Source of the DNA: Muriicola marianensis
GTDB taxonomy: Bacteria; Bacteroidota; Bacteroidia; Flavobacteriales; Flavobacteriaceae
Assembly: GCF_014638095.1 (NCBI RefSeq)
Contig: NZ_BMFH01000001.1
Span: forward strand, 62,001-126,000
Reading direction: 5' to 3'
Length of the DNA: 64,000 nucleotides
The position numbers and the translations under genes are program-made. Positions 17,260 to 29,313 of this stretch are shown piece by piece. The notes under the pieces were generated by a model that was not told where the DNA came from, did no database searches, and saw nothing but the letters and a program-made list of their open reading frames with translations. Positions within the stretch are counted from its first letter, which is position 1; the number at the start of each line of letters is the position of its first letter.

Positions 17260-19683
17260 CTATCTCAGTTCAGCACCCACTTCTTTTTCGAAGGCCGACT
17301 TGATCTTGTTCATGATCTTGTCTATTTGCTTGTCTGTGAGTGTTTTGGTCTCGTCCTGCAGCGTAAAACTAAGGGCGTAGGATTTTTTCCCCTTTGGTAG
17401 CTTACTGCCTGTATACACATCGAAAAGGGAAAGCTGTTTCAATAATTTTTTCTCTGTTTTATACGCCAATTCCTCCAATTTGCTGAATGGCACATCCTGG
17501 TCTAAGAGCAATGCGAAGTCTCTCCTGACCGATGGGAATTTAGGGATGGGTTTATACACGATCTCCTGTCTGGCTACCAGGGAACAGAGCACTTCCCAGT
17601 CGAAGTCGGCATACAGCAGCTGCTGTTTGATATCGAATCGTTTTTGCACAGCCTTGCTGATCACCCCCAGGCTTACGAGGTCGGTATTTCCCTTCGAAAA
17701 GACAACACCCTCACTGAATTCAGCTCCTGAACGATGACGGGTCTGGTAATCCTCAACGCCCATTTTTAATAGGATCTGCTCCACGACGGCTCTCAGGTAA
17801 AAAAAGTCGGACTGCCTGGATGGGAGAGTCCAGCTTTCATGTGAACGGTCCCCGGTTACCAGGATGGAGAGTCGGCCTTTCTCCCTGTAACCATCTTCCG
17901 CAGGATGATAGGTCTTTCCGAATTCAAAGATCTTGAGGTCCTGTCTTTTCCTGTTGATATTATACGCGGCCGCTTCAAGTGCAGAGAAAAGCATAGAGGA
18001 TCTCATCACTGAAAGCTCCGAGCTCAGGGGGTTTATGATCCTCACTTCATCCTGCTCAGACCCCTGCATCAGATTGGCGTATTCAGGGTTCGTCAGGCTG
18101 TTTGAAAGGATTTCGTGGAAGCCCTGAGCAGCCAGCAAATTCCCTACATGGTTTTGGAGAATGTGGTCTTCAAACCTGGAAGAGGTTGCTATGGAAGCGT
18201 GTAATTTTGGATCGAAATTGATATTGTTATACCCGTAAACTCTCAGGATCTCTTCTATCACATCTACCTCCCGGGTGACGTCGATCCTGTAAAAGGGAAT
18301 ACTGAGCCCGAGTCCGGTCTCCGTGACATTCTTCACCTTAATCTCAAGAGAGGTAAGGATAGACTTGATCACGTCCCTGGGTATCTCCTGCCCGATGAGT
18401 TTATTGATCTTTTCGAACGTGAGGAATACCTGGTGGTCCTCTTTCTTTTTAGGATAGAGATCGACCACATCACAGGAGATGTCTCCCCCCGTGAGTTCAC
18501 AGATCAGCAGGGCCGCACGCTGCAGGGCGTATTCCACATTGTTAATATCGATGCCTCTCTCGAACCTGAAGGAAGCATCTGTGCTCAGGCCATGCCTTTT
18601 GGCCGTTTTTCGGATGGAAACAGGATCAAAGTAGGCGCTTTCAAGGAATATAGCCCTGGTATTCTCTGTGACCCCTGTGTTGATACCTCCGAACACGCCC
18701 GCAATACACATGGGCTTTTCGGCGTCGCAGATCATCAGGTCGTCCTCGTGCAGGGTCCGCTGCTCCCCGTCTAAGGTCATGAAAGGGGTTCCGGCCTCCA
18801 CAGTCCTTACGACGATCTCTTTCCCAAAAATCCTGTCTGCGTCAAATGCGTGCAGGGGCTGACCGAGTTCATGCAAGACGTAGTTCGTGGCGTCGACCAC
18901 ATTATTTATGGGTTTCAGTCCAATGGCCTTCAACCTGTTTTTCAGCCAGTGAGGGGATGGCTGAACGATCATATTGCTGATGGTCACCCCGCAATACCTA
19001 GGAGCGAGGTTGTGATCTTCTACAGATACAGCGATCTTTCGCGATCTGTTTGCCACAATAAAATTACTGACAGAAGGAGTGAGCAATTCCTTTTGAATGC
19101 CTTTCTGGCGCAAACCCGCTTTCAGGTCCCTGGCCACGCCAAAATGACTCATGGCGTCGGCCCGGTTTGGAGTGAGTCCAATTTCAAAAACATGATCGTT
19201 TTCAACCTCAATGAACTCAGACAAAGGGGTTCCTGGTTTGAGAGTACTCTCAAGGACCATGATCCCCTGGTGGTCATCGCCCAGCCCAAGCTCGTCCTCG
19301 GCACAGATCATTCCTTCACTGACTTCTCCCCGTATCTTCCCCTTTTTGATCTTGAGGGATTCACCGTCATTCATGTACAGTGTGGTGCCCATTGTGGCCA
19401 CGGGAACCTTCTGGCCTTTGGCAACATTGGGTGCTCCACATACGATCTGTACCGCTTCTTCCTGCCCGATATCTACGGTGGTGAGTTTCAGTTTGTCTGC
19501 GTTGGGATGCTTCTCACAGGTAAGGACATGTCCTACCACTACACCTCGCAGTCCACCGCGGACCGATTCAAATTCGGAAATGCCTTCTACTTCCAGTCCC
19601 AGGTCGGTCAGAAGTTCCGCCACCCTTGCAGGTTCCCAATCGATGGGGAGGAACTGTTTCAGCCAGTTATATGAAATTTGCAT
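17260..19683 (-). CDS. pheT: Phenylalanyl-tRNA synthetase beta subunit
   Basis: An 807-residue subunit of the tetrameric enzyme that charges tRNA-Phe. The order is N-terminal tRNA-binding OB domain (about 40-150, with HPNADKLKLTTVDIG), B3/4 and B5 domains, the catalytic-like core, and a C-terminal anticodon-binding ferredoxin fold (KFPSVRRDFALLLD to VGAELR). The length is normal. pheS is not adjacent, as is common in Bacteroidetes. The start is supported by an AAGGAG Shine-Dalgarno 6 nt upstream, unusual for this genome, and a good promoter. Confidence 0.97.
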   Translation of the reverse strand: MQISYNWLKQFLPIDWEPARVAELLTDLGLEVEGISEFESVRGGLRGVVVGHVLTCEKHPNADKLKLTTVDIGQEEAVQIVCGAPNVAKGQKVPVATMGTTLYMNDGESLKIKKGKIRGEVSEGMICAEDELGLGDDHQGIMVLESTLKPGTPLSEFIEVENDHVFEIGLTPNRADAMSHFGVARDLKAGLRQKGIQKELLTPSVSNFIVANRSRKIAVSVEDHNLAPRYCGVTISNMIVQPSPHWLKNRLKAIGLKPINNVVDATNYVLHELGQPLHAFDADRIFGKEIVVRTVEAGTPFMTLDGEQRTLHEDDLMICDAEKPMCIAGVFGGINTGVTENTRAIFLESAYFDPVSIRKTAKRHGLSTDASFRFERGIDINNVEYALQRAALLICELTGGDISCDVVDLYPKKKEDHQVFLTFEKINKLIGQEIPRDVIKSILTSLEIKVKNVTETGLGLSIPFYRIDVTREVDVIEEILRVYGYNNINFDPKLHASIATSSRFEDHILQNHVGNLLAAQGFHEILSNSLTNPEYANLMQGSEQDEVRIINPLSSELSVMRSSMLFSALEAAAYNINRKRQDLKIFEFGKTYHPAEDGYREKGRLSILVTGDRSHESWTLPSRQSDFFYLRAVVEQILLKMGVEDYQTRHRSGAEFSEGVVFSKGNTDLVSLGVISKAVQKRFDIKQQLLYADFDWEVLCSLVARQEIVYKPIPKFPSVRRDFALLLDQDVPFSKLEELAYKTEKKLLKQLSLFDVYTGSKLPKGKKSYALSFTLQDETKTLTDKQIDKIMNKIKSAFEKEVGAELR

Positions 19684-19701
19684 GGACGCTCCTTAAGCGA
19701 C

Positions 19702-19732
19702 CAAAGATAAAACAATGGTCCTTCACATTCAA
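19702..19732 (-). promoter_or_regulatory. Promoter of pheT
   Basis: On the minus strand, TTG (19732-19730) and a perfect TATCTTTG (19709-19702) are 20 nt apart; the start codon follows 18 nt after the -7 box. Confidence 0.75.
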
Positions 19733-19812
19733 AGGGGATGTTGCCTTTCACGCGTAATTTTATAAACTTCATTTTAAGCTTAATTTCGATATTTGCACTT
19801 CAAATCCATGCC

Positions 19813-21033
19813 ATGAAGAAGATTTTCCAATTATCCATCGTCCTTATCCTTGTCCTGTCCTGTGCCGAGAAGAAGCAAACCGAGCTGAAAACCGGGATAT
19901 GGAGGGGCGTCATGACCGTTCAGGACGGGAACGAATTGCCCTTCAATTTTGAAATCAGCAAAGGAGAAGCCGGATATTTCGTGCAGGTTTACAATGCCGA
20001 AGAAGTTCTGGAGATCGATGAGATCAGTATTAATGGAGATTCCATACTCCTGAGAATGCCCGTCTTTGACGGATACATTGCCGGTACTTTCTCATCTGAT
20101 GCCATGCAGGGGGAATTCATCAAGGACGACCTCGACCGGCGTGTACCTTTCCTCGCATTGTCCGGAGACTCGGATCGATTCAAAGTAAATAAAGGACCCG
20201 GTGTAAATGTGGGAGGTATATGGGAAACTAATTTCAGCAAAGGTACAGAGGATGAGTACGAGGCTAAGGGAATATTTGAACAGGAGGGTAGCAGGGTTAC
20301 TGGAACGTTCCGGACCACTACAGGAGATTATCGTTTCCTCGAAGGTGTCGTAGAGGGAGATTCCCTCAAGCTGTCGACCTTTGACGGAGCCCATGTTTTC
20401 CTGTTTCTGGCCAGGGTTACTGACAGTACAATGAATGGCGTTTTCTACTCCGGGAACCATTTTCAGGAGCCTTTTGAAGGCAAGAGGAATGAAGAGTACG
20501 AACTGCCTGATGAGGATTCCCTTACCTACCTGAAAGAAGGGTATGAAAAAGTCGACTTTTCCTTCCCTGATGAGAATGGTAAAATGATCTCACCGGACGA
20601 TCCGGAATTCCGGGATAAGGTGGTCATTCTCCAGATTATGGGTACCTGGTGCCCCAACTGCCTTGATGAGACCCGGTTCCTGGTCGAATATCTAAAAGAT
20701 AAGAAACAGGAAGACCTGAAAGTAATCTCCCTGGCTTTTGAATATGCCAGAACAGAAGAAGCGGCCTTTAAGGGGATAAAAAGACTAAAAGAACGCCTTG
20801 GGGTCCCATACCCCATACTTCTGGCCCAGTACGGCTCGTCGAACAAGCAGACAGCCAACGAAAAACTACCGATGCTGAATCATATTCTCTCCTATCCCAC
20901 GACCATCTTTATCGACAGGGAAGGCAGGGTCCGGAAGATACATACCGGTTTCAACGGACCTGCCACGGGTGAAAAGTACACAGAATTCAAGAATGAATTC
21001 AACGACTTTGTTCAGGGACTGCTCGCAGAATAA
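19813..21033 (+). CDS. TlpA-family thioredoxin-like lipoprotein
   Basis: I start this at the ATG at 19813, which gives a lipoprotein signal (LILVLSC) and 406 residues; an in-frame ATG at 19738 would put 25 extra residues before it. Two beta-rich repeats of about 100 residues (each with a KTGIWRG or GGIWETNF start) precede a C-terminal thioredoxin domain with an intact GTWCPNC active site (Cys280 and Cys283). It probably reduces or exchanges disulfides in the periplasm. The contrast with the cysteine-less relative at 12554 is notable. Confidence 0.9.
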   Translation: MKKIFQLSIVLILVLSCAEKKQTELKTGIWRGVMTVQDGNELPFNFEISKGEAGYFVQVYNAEEVLEIDEISINGDSILLRMPVFDGYIAGTFSSDAMQGEFIKDDLDRRVPFLALSGDSDRFKVNKGPGVNVGGIWETNFSKGTEDEYEAKGIFEQEGSRVTGTFRTTTGDYRFLEGVVEGDSLKLSTFDGAHVFLFLARVTDSTMNGVFYSGNHFQEPFEGKRNEEYELPDEDSLTYLKEGYEKVDFSFPDENGKMISPDDPEFRDKVVILQIMGTWCPNCLDETRFLVEYLKDKKQEDLKVISLAFEYARTEEAAFKGIKRLKERLGVPYPILLAQYGSSNKQTANEKLPMLNHILSYPTTIFIDREGRVRKIHTGFNGPATGEKYTEFKNEFNDFVQGLLAE

Positions 21034-21063
21034 AAAAAGGCCTTCCGATTTCCGAAAGGCCTC
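21032..21063 (-). terminator. Terminator after leuB
   Basis: Hairpin with arms AGGCCTT and AAGGCCT; on the minus strand a run of seven T follows, placing it at the 3' end of leuB. It starts within the stop codon of the convergent TlpA-like gene. Confidence 0.8.
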
Positions 21064-21085
21064 AGGTGGTGGTAAAACAAAATAA

Positions 21086-22204
21086 TCAAATGATGGTTGA
21101 TTTTCCCAACCAGATGTTCTCTTTATTCAGGATCAGATAGTCTTCCGAATCCCTGATGTTTCCGGAGATAAAATCCCCGATATGACTGGTACCGTACTTA
21201 CTTGAGGTATTCAGATCGGGGGAGACGATCCCTTTTTTAATGGATTTCAGCACGGCGATCACCACAGCCCGCGATTCCTCATCGAGCTTAAAATGATCAA
21301 GCAGCATGGCCGCAGATAGGATAGAAGCGATAGGATTTGCAATGTCCTTGCCCTTTGCCTGTGGATAGGATCCGTGAACGGGTTCAAAGAGGGCGTGGTT
21401 TTCCCCTGTGGAAGCCGAAGGCAGGAGTCCGATCGATCCCCCAACAGCACTGCCCTCATCCGAGAGGATGTCCCCAAACATATTTTCTGTGAGGATAACG
21501 TCGAATTGGCTGGGCTTCAGAAGGAGCTGCATTGCCGCATTGTCTATGAACATAAAATCGAGTGCCACTTCCGGATAGCTCTCGCCGATCTTCGTGACGA
21601 CACGTCTCCAGAGTCGACTTGACTCAAGCACATTGGCTTTGTCAACAAGGGTCAGTTTTTTACGTCTCGCTTTGGCGGCCTTAAAGGCCAGGTGTGCGAT
21701 CCTGCTAATCTCGGCTTCTGTGTACGTACAACTGTCAGTTGCAGATGTGCCATCCTCACTAAGCGACTTTTCGCCAAAATAAATTCCCCCGGTCAGCTCT
21801 CTGTAGATCACAAAATCGGTTCCCTGTATCACCTTCTTTTTCAGGGGGGACTTCTCCATCAGGTTCGGAAACACCTTGATGGGTCTGATGTTGCAGAAGA
21901 GGCCCAGTTCTTTTCTCAATCGCAATAACCCTTGCTCCGGTCTGACCTTTGCATCAGGATCATTGTCGTATTTAGGATCCCCTATAGCTCCGAACAGGAC
22001 AGCATCTGCCTTCTTGCAAACATCGAGAGTAGCCTTGGGAAGCGGATCCCCGTATTTGTCAATGGCTGCTGCGCCTACGAGGGCCTCTGTAAATTGGAAT
22101 TCATGGCCAAAGGTATCCTCCACGGCCTGAAGGCATTTGACAGCCTGGGACGTAACCTCGGGTCCGATACCGTCACCTTTCAGCAGGGCGATATTTAGTT
22201 TCAT
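21086..22204 (-). CDS. leuB: 3-isopropylmalate dehydrogenase
   Basis: Third enzyme of leucine synthesis; oxidises and decarboxylates 3-isopropylmalate using NAD. The 372-residue protein starts with KGDGIGPEV, has the LLRLRKELGLFCNIRP substrate loop, the RELTGGIYFG motif, the KANVLESSRLWR segment, the metal-binding Asp cluster in MFIDNAAMQL and DILSDEGSAVGGS, and the GSYPQAKGKDIANPIA cofactor motif. It begins 2 bp after the leuA stop, so the two are one transcript ending at the terminator at 21032-21063. Confidence 0.97.
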   Translation of the reverse strand: MKLNIALLKGDGIGPEVTSQAVKCLQAVEDTFGHEFQFTEALVGAAAIDKYGDPLPKATLDVCKKADAVLFGAIGDPKYDNDPDAKVRPEQGLLRLRKELGLFCNIRPIKVFPNLMEKSPLKKKVIQGTDFVIYRELTGGIYFGEKSLSEDGTSATDSCTYTEAEISRIAHLAFKAAKARRKKLTLVDKANVLESSRLWRRVVTKIGESYPEVALDFMFIDNAAMQLLLKPSQFDVILTENMFGDILSDEGSAVGGSIGLLPSASTGENHALFEPVHGSYPQAKGKDIANPIASILSAAMLLDHFKLDEESRAVVIAVLKSIKKGIVSPDLNTSSKYGTSHIGDFISGNIRDSEDYLILNKENIWLGKSTII

Positions 22205-22206
22205 GG

Positions 22207-23379
22207 CTAGGCGAGGCTTTCGATATTGACATCTGCGGATTCCACGATCTGGTGGATATCCTCATCCAGAATCTCCTTTTTCCTGTCTGCGAAGCGGAGA
22301 AATTCTTCATAGACCACATCGAGCTGAACCTTGGTCAGTTCGTATCCGATCTTTTTTGCCCTGTACGCAAGCGCAGCCCTTCCGCTTCTGGCGGTCAGGA
22401 CGATGGAAGAGTGGTCTACACCTACCTCATGGGGATCTATGATCTCGTAGGTCTCTCTTTTCTTTATGACCCCGTCCTGGTGGATCCCGGAACTGTGGGC
22501 AAAAGCATTGGACCCCACTATGGCCTTGTTGGGCTGGACAGGCATCCCCATTTTCTCAGATACCATCTGACTGGTACTGTACAGGAGTTTGCTGTTGATC
22601 CCCGTGTCGAGGTTGAGGTAGGGGTGTTGTCTCAGGATCATGACGACCTCTTCAAGGGAAGTGTTTCCGGCTCGTTCTCCAATACCGTTGATGGTGCATT
22701 CAATTTGTCTTGCACCGTTAATAACCCCTGAAATGGAATTGGCCGTTGCCAGGCCCAGATCGTTATGACAGTGGCAGGAAAGGATGGCCTTTTCAATACC
22801 CCTGACGTTCTCTCGTAAATATTTCATTTTGGCACCGTATTCCTCTGGCAGGCAATACCCGGTAGTGTCCGGAATATTCAGTACCGTGGCTCCTGCCTTG
22901 ATGACCTCTTCACAGATCCTGGCCAGGAATTCGTTTTCAGTTCTCCCGGCATCCTCTGCGTAGAACTCCACGTCCTCTACGAAGCTCTTGGCATATTTTA
23001 CCGCATCTACGGCCCTTTCCATAATCTTTTCCCTGGTGGAATTGAACTTGTATTTGATGTGGGAATCTGACGTGCCTATCCCTGTATGGATGCGCGGTCT
23101 TTTAGCCGGTTGCAATGCTTCGGCAGCCACCTCGATATCCTTTTTCACGGATCGGGTCAGTCCGCACACCGTAGCATTCTTCACTACCCTGGCAATTTCC
23201 TTAACGGAGGCGAAGTCGCCCGGACTCGAAATGGGGAATCCGGCTTCAATGACGTCCACACCCAGGGAATCCAATCTTTGGGCGATGACCAGCTTCTGTT
23301 TCGTATCCAACTTGCAGCCCGGGACCTGCTCCCCGTCACGCAACGTGGTATCAAAAATGTATACTTTATCTTTGCTCAT
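22207..23379 (-). CDS. leuA: 2-isopropylmalate synthase, short form
   Basis: First enzyme of leucine synthesis; condenses acetyl-CoA with 2-ketoisovalerate. The 390 residues cover the catalytic TIM barrel ([15 protein letters not shown] metal site, [14 protein letters not shown], and the HCHNDLGLA metal motif) and the linker helices, including SSGIHQDGV. The C-terminal regulatory domain that binds leucine in longer LeuA proteins (about 520 aa) is absent, so classical feedback control is not expected. Homocitrate synthase and citramalate synthase are related alternatives, but the pairing with leuB favours LeuA. leuC and leuD are not adjacent. Confidence 0.92.
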   Translation of the reverse strand: MSKDKVYIFDTTLRDGEQVPGCKLDTKQKLVIAQRLDSLGVDVIEAGFPISSPGDFASVKEIARVVKNATVCGLTRSVKKDIEVAAEALQPAKRPRIHTGIGTSDSHIKYKFNSTREKIMERAVDAVKYAKSFVEDVEFYAEDAGRTENEFLARICEEVIKAGATVLNIPDTTGYCLPEEYGAKMKYLRENVRGIEKAILSCHCHNDLGLATANSISGVINGARQIECTINGIGERAGNTSLEEVVMILRQHPYLNLDTGINSKLLYSTSQMVSEKMGMPVQPNKAIVGSNAFAHSSGIHQDGVIKKRETYEIIDPHEVGVDHSSIVLTARSGRAALAYRAKKIGYELTKVQLDVVYEEFLRFADRKKEILDEDIHQIVESADVNIESLA

Positions 23380-23525
23380 TAGAATTACTTAATTTTACTC
23401 ACCATAACGAATGTATTACAACCTCGCAAAACCAATTCAGTGGTTGTGAGGCATTTACAACGTTAATATACTTTTTTATATAATTAATTAGCTGAATATC
23501 AGCGTTATAAGCATATCATTTTACG

Positions 23526-25070
23526 ATGACAAATGTCAGTAAGGACGCGTTGTTTGTCCTGGTCAAATCCCTCTCAAAGTCAGAAAAGAGGCAATTCAAG
23601 CTCTATGTGGGAAGGCTGGGGGTGAACACGGATGCCAAATTTCTGGCCCTGTTCAACCTTATGGACAAGATGAAAGCTTATGACGAAAAGATCATCCTGG
23701 CCAGCGGGATTGTCAAAAAAGCCCAGCTCAGTAACCTGAAGGCCCACCTCTACAAACAGATCCTGGTCAGTCTCAGGCTTAATCCCGTAAATCAGAATAT
23801 CAGGGTACAGCTGAGGGAACAACTCGATTTCGCCACCATCCTATACCAGAAAGGACTTTACAAGCAGAGCCTCAAGATCCTCGACAAGGTAAAATCTACC
23901 GCCATCGAGAATGAAGAGAAGAACATCGCATACGAGATCGTAGAACTCGAGAAGATCATTGAGACCCAGTATATCACCCGCAGCATCCCCGACCGGGCAG
24001 ATGAACTGGCGGTACAGGCCAAAACCCTGTCTGAGCAGAATGTAATGACCAGCAAACTGTCTAACCTGTCACTTCAATTGTACAGCATGATGCTAAAGGT
24101 GGGCTATGTGAGAAATGAAGAAGACCTGGCACGGGTGAAATCGTATTTTGATTCACATCTCCCGGTTTATGACCTGAACACCCTGGGGTTTCGGGAGAAA
24201 CTCTGGCTGTACAAGGCGTATCTGTGGTACAGTTTCCTGACCCAGGACTTCCTCTCCTGTTACAAATACGCCAGTAAGTGGGTAGACCTCTTCTATGAGT
24301 ACGAAGAGATGATCAACCTCAATCCCGTGTTCTTCCTCAAAGGGAATCACTATTTGCTCGAGTCTCTCTTCTTTGTGAAATACGCTTCCCAATTTGAGAC
24401 CGTGCTGGAAAATCTCGAAAAAACAGTCGCCCGAGATAATTTCCCGTCTAACGACAACATCGCGTCCCTGAGCTTTCTATACATCAATGCCAACAAGCTG
24501 AACCTCCATTTCCTGAAGGGTACATTCGACAAAGGCTTGTACCTTGTAAGGATCATAGAGTACGGGATCAACAAGCACCGTGACAGGATAGATGAGCACC
24601 ACATCATGGTCTTCTACTACAAGATCGCCTGCCTGTATTTTGGGGTAGGGGACAATAAGAATTGTATAATTTACCTGAAGAAGATCATCAATAACCGCAA
24701 CCTCAAGATGAGGGAAGACCTCATGTGCTTTGCCCGGGTCCTGAGCCTGGTAGCCCATTACGAAGCCGGGATGGACTACCACTTAGAGGTGCAGTTGAAG
24801 AGCACATACAAATTCCTCCTGAAAATGAATGACCTGCATGAGGTGCAGAAGGAAATGATCAAATTCTTGAGGAATCTCGGTAATATTTATCCCGGGGATC
24901 TCAGAGCTGAGTTCCAGAAGCTTTACGACCGACTCAAACCGCTGGAAGACCATCCCTACGAAAAAAGGGCCTTCCTTTATCTCGATATCCTCTCCTGGCT
25001 GGAGAGCCATCTGGAGAACAAACCGGTGGCACAGGTGATCCGGGAAAAGGCACAATCGGTACTTCGGTAA
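23526..25070 (+). CDS. Large alpha-helical repeat protein, unknown function
   Basis: A 514-residue cytoplasmic protein without signal or membrane segment. It starts with a conserved-looking block (LVKSLSKSEKRQFKLYVGRL) and is built of TPR-like helix pairs throughout, for example YQKGLYKQSLKILDKVKSTA and KIACLYFGVGDNKNCIIYL. I know similar proteins only as conserved unknowns of Bacteroidetes. The N-terminal block could bind nucleic acid or protein, but nothing shows this. It is transcribed divergently from leuA and meets the convergent pseudouridine synthase with an 8-bp gap. Confidence 0.85.
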   Translation: MTNVSKDALFVLVKSLSKSEKRQFKLYVGRLGVNTDAKFLALFNLMDKMKAYDEKIILASGIVKKAQLSNLKAHLYKQILVSLRLNPVNQNIRVQLREQLDFATILYQKGLYKQSLKILDKVKSTAIENEEKNIAYEIVELEKIIETQYITRSIPDRADELAVQAKTLSEQNVMTSKLSNLSLQLYSMMLKVGYVRNEEDLARVKSYFDSHLPVYDLNTLGFREKLWLYKAYLWYSFLTQDFLSCYKYASKWVDLFYEYEEMINLNPVFFLKGNHYLLESLFFVKYASQFETVLENLEKTVARDNFPSNDNIASLSFLYINANKLNLHFLKGTFDKGLYLVRIIEYGINKHRDRIDEHHIMVFYYKIACLYFGVGDNKNCIIYLKKIINNRNLKMREDLMCFARVLSLVAHYEAGMDYHLEVQLKSTYKFLLKMNDLHEVQKEMIKFLRNLGNIYPGDLRAEFQKLYDRLKPLEDHPYEKRAFLYLDILSWLESHLENKPVAQVIREKAQSVLR

Positions 25071-25078
25071 GCAATGGC

Positions 25079-25780
25079 TTACAGGCAAGCATCCCAGATG
25101 GGATCTTGCGGAGGAGCAGCCTCCAATTCAATCCATTCTTTTTTTACCGGATGCTCAAATCCCAGGCTTCTAGCATGAAGGTGGATCCCGCCATCCGGAT
25201 TGCTGCGGGGGAAGCCGTATTTCAGGTCTCCTTTTATGGGGCATCCGATGCCGGACAGTTGAGCCCTGATCTGATGGTGCCTGCCAGTCATGAGTTCAAT
25301 TTCCAGCAGGGTGTAGCGATCGAGCTTTCGCACGACCCTATAGCTGAGTTCCGCCCTTTTACTGCCGGCAACTTCAGAGATATGGGCATATGACTTATTT
25401 TGTTTGGGGTTGCGCTTAAGCCAGTGAATAAGCACCCCCTCATCCTTTTGCGGGCTATTCCCAACCACTGCCCAATAGATCTTTTTGGTTTCCTTCCCGG
25501 CAAACAATTTATTCATGCGGGTCAGGGCTTTTGAAGTACGGGCGAAGACCACCACTCCTGTAGTCGGCCTGTCTAACCGGTGTGTTACCCCAAGAAATAC
25601 GGCTCCCGGTTTGGCGTATTTCTCCTTGATATACTGTTTGATGTGTTCGCTCAACGGGGTATCGCCCGTCCTGTCTCCCTGGACGATATCACCCACTCTT
25701 TTGTTGACCGCTATAAGGTGATTGTCTTCGTAGATAACCTGGAGGTTCCCGGGGTTGGAGGTGATCTTGTTCTGGGACAA
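25079..25780 (-). CDS. RluA-family pseudouridine synthase
   Basis: A 233-residue RNA-modifying enzyme. The hallmark HRLDRPTTG gives the catalytic Asp70, and the later TGRHHQIRAQL motif is present. There is no N-terminal S4 domain, so it is the short RluA form; whether it modifies rRNA or tRNA cannot be read from sequence. The start codon appears to be TTG at 25780; no ATG is available before the first core strand. It sits 51 bp downstream of panB on the same strand. Confidence 0.93.
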   Translation of the reverse strand: MSQNKITSNPGNLQVIYEDNHLIAVNKRVGDIVQGDRTGDTPLSEHIKQYIKEKYAKPGAVFLGVTHRLDRPTTGVVVFARTSKALTRMNKLFAGKETKKIYWAVVGNSPQKDEGVLIHWLKRNPKQNKSYAHISEVAGSKRAELSYRVVRKLDRYTLLEIELMTGRHHQIRAQLSGIGCPIKGDLKYGFPRSNPDGGIHLHARSLGFEHPVKKEWIELEAAPPQDPIWDACL

Positions 25781-25831
25781 GGAGTACAGGATTAGGGTTA
25801 GACGTTTTGCGAGTTCCCGACCGGAAGCGGT

Positions 25832-26650
25832 TTAGTACTGTTCTTCTTCGCTAGGGAAGTCGAGCGATTTCACGTCACTGACATATCTGGAGATCGCGTC
25901 GCTCATTTCTTCGTACAGATTCATATACCTCCTGAGAAACCTGGGGTTGAACTCGTGGGTCATTCCGAGCAGGTCGTGGATCACAAGGACCTGGCCATCG
26001 GCGTGACGACCTCCCCCAATCCCGATTGTCGGAATTGAAATGCTTTCGGAGACCTTTTTTGTGAGGGCAGCGGGTATTTTTTCGAGCACAATGGAAAAGC
26101 ACCCGATCTTTTCCAGCATTTTGGCATCTTCCATAAGTTTCTCTGCCTCCTCTTCCTCCTTTGCCCGTACCGTATAGGTGCCGAATTTGTAGATCGATTG
26201 GGGGGTGAGGCCCAGGTGACCCATAACTGGGATTCCCGCATTAAGGATGCGTTTCACGGATTCTTTGATCTCAATCCCTCCCTCTAGTTTTACGGCGTGG
26301 GCACCGCTTTCCTTCATGATGCGGATAGCAGACCTCAGGGCTTCCTTGGGATCGCTCTGGTAGCTGCCAAAGGGAAGGTCTACCACAACCAGGGCCCTGT
26401 TCACTGCCCTGATCACCGAGGAGGCATGGTAGATCATCTGGTCGAGGGTGATTGGCAGTGTCGTCTCATGTCCGGCCATTACATTACTGGCTGAATCGCC
26501 CACCAGGATGACATCTACCTTGGCGGCATCTACGATCTTTGCCATGGAATAGTCATAGGCTGTGAGCATGGAGATCTTTTCGCCTTGCTGCTTCATGTCT
26601 ACAAGCGACTTTACCGTCACCCGTTTGTACTCTTTCTTACTGACAGACAT
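25832..26650 (-). CDS. panB: 3-methyl-2-oxobutanoate hydroxymethyltransferase
   Basis: First step of pantothenate synthesis: transfers a hydroxymethyl group from methylene-THF to 2-ketoisovalerate, giving ketopantoate. The 272-residue length is normal. Visible motifs are [16 protein letters not shown], the metal site VGDSASNV with [13 protein letters not shown], the EGG segment, GHLGLTPQS, and the IGIGGG region. A near-consensus -7 box (TACATTTA) lies upstream on the minus strand. The pseudouridine synthase follows on the same strand. Confidence 0.97.
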   Translation of the reverse strand: MSVSKKEYKRVTVKSLVDMKQQGEKISMLTAYDYSMAKIVDAAKVDVILVGDSASNVMAGHETTLPITLDQMIYHASSVIRAVNRALVVVDLPFGSYQSDPKEALRSAIRIMKESGAHAVKLEGGIEIKESVKRILNAGIPVMGHLGLTPQSIYKFGTYTVRAKEEEEAEKLMEDAKMLEKIGCFSIVLEKIPAALTKKVSESISIPTIGIGGGRHADGQVLVIHDLLGMTHEFNPRFLRRYMNLYEEMSDAISRYVSDVKSLDFPSEEEQY

Positions 26651-26744
26651 AGTTGTTGATTTGCCGGATAAATGTAAGGAGAAAAGATCAATTCGGGATT
26701 AATGTGTACATTCGGCACGAGCTGTGATCAAAAAAGTATCCGGT

Positions 26745-27203
26745 ATGAAAAAGTATGCAACTGTCATACTCCTGCTGACCTTGTGGTCCGGGTGGGGACA
26801 GGTAAACCCAAAAGTTTCAGTTGAAAAGGCCATAACCGATTTTTTCGAAGCCTTTCACGCCCAGGATTCACTAAGGCTCAGGCAGATGGCCTCACCTGCT
26901 ATCCGCATGCAAACCCTCGGCAGATCATCTGCAGGGACCGACAGTGTGATCACTGTACCGTTTGGAAACTTTTTAAGATCGATCTCAAGTATCCCGGATT
27001 CGGTAAGGTTCGAAGAGCGGCTACTCTCCATCTCTGTGGAAGTCGACGGGAACCTCGCCCAGGCCTGGACACCCTATGAATTCTGGGTGAACGGAGAATT
27101 AAGTCACTGCGGGGCCAACGCCTTCCAATTGTTTTGCGACAAGGGGTCCTGGAAGATCCTTCAGATCATCGATACTCGAAGAAGAGAGGGCTGCTTGGAA
27201 TAA
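26745..27203 (+). CDS. Exported NTF2/SnoaL-like small protein
   Basis: I start at the ATG at 26745 (signal MKKYATVILLLTLWSGWG, cleavage before QV), giving 152 residues; an in-frame GTG 21 bp upstream is less likely. The mature part (KAITDFFEAFHAQDSLRLRQ, later AQAWTPYEFWVNGELSHCG and WKILQIIDTRR) follows the cone-shaped NTF2-like fold used as a ligand-binding or enzyme scaffold. No catalytic residues are identifiable. Located in the periplasm or outside. The divergent neighbour is panB. Confidence 0.85.
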   Translation: MKKYATVILLLTLWSGWGQVNPKVSVEKAITDFFEAFHAQDSLRLRQMASPAIRMQTLGRSSAGTDSVITVPFGNFLRSISSIPDSVRFEERLLSISVEVDGNLAQAWTPYEFWVNGELSHCGANAFQLFCDKGSWKILQIIDTRRREGCLE

Positions 27204-27293
27204 ACTTCGCCTCTTTCCAGGGCAAATCCCTGCGGATTAAATGCCCAAACACTCAATTCTACAGTACTTCCGGGGGTATCGTCATGAAATGTG

Positions 27294-27332
27294 TGACAAC
27301 CTGTCAGTTATATGGGGTTGGCACTATGTTTG
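27294..27332 (+). promoter_or_regulatory. dnaK promoter region with an operator-like inverted repeat
   Basis: A perfect -7 box TATGTTTG lies at 27325. No TTG is found at the usual distance; instead the inverted repeat TGACA-ACC-TGTCA (27294-27306) is centred at about the -33 position, and another TGACA follows the -7 box. This could be a regulator site replacing or covering the -33 element. Confidence 0.5.
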
Positions 27333-27377
27333 ACACCTAATCAACCGTAAACTTTTGAATCCATTAATAAAAATTAA

Positions 27378-29291
<1,914 letters not shown>

Positions 29292-29313
29292 TCCTCAAAT
29301 AGTGATAAATGAG

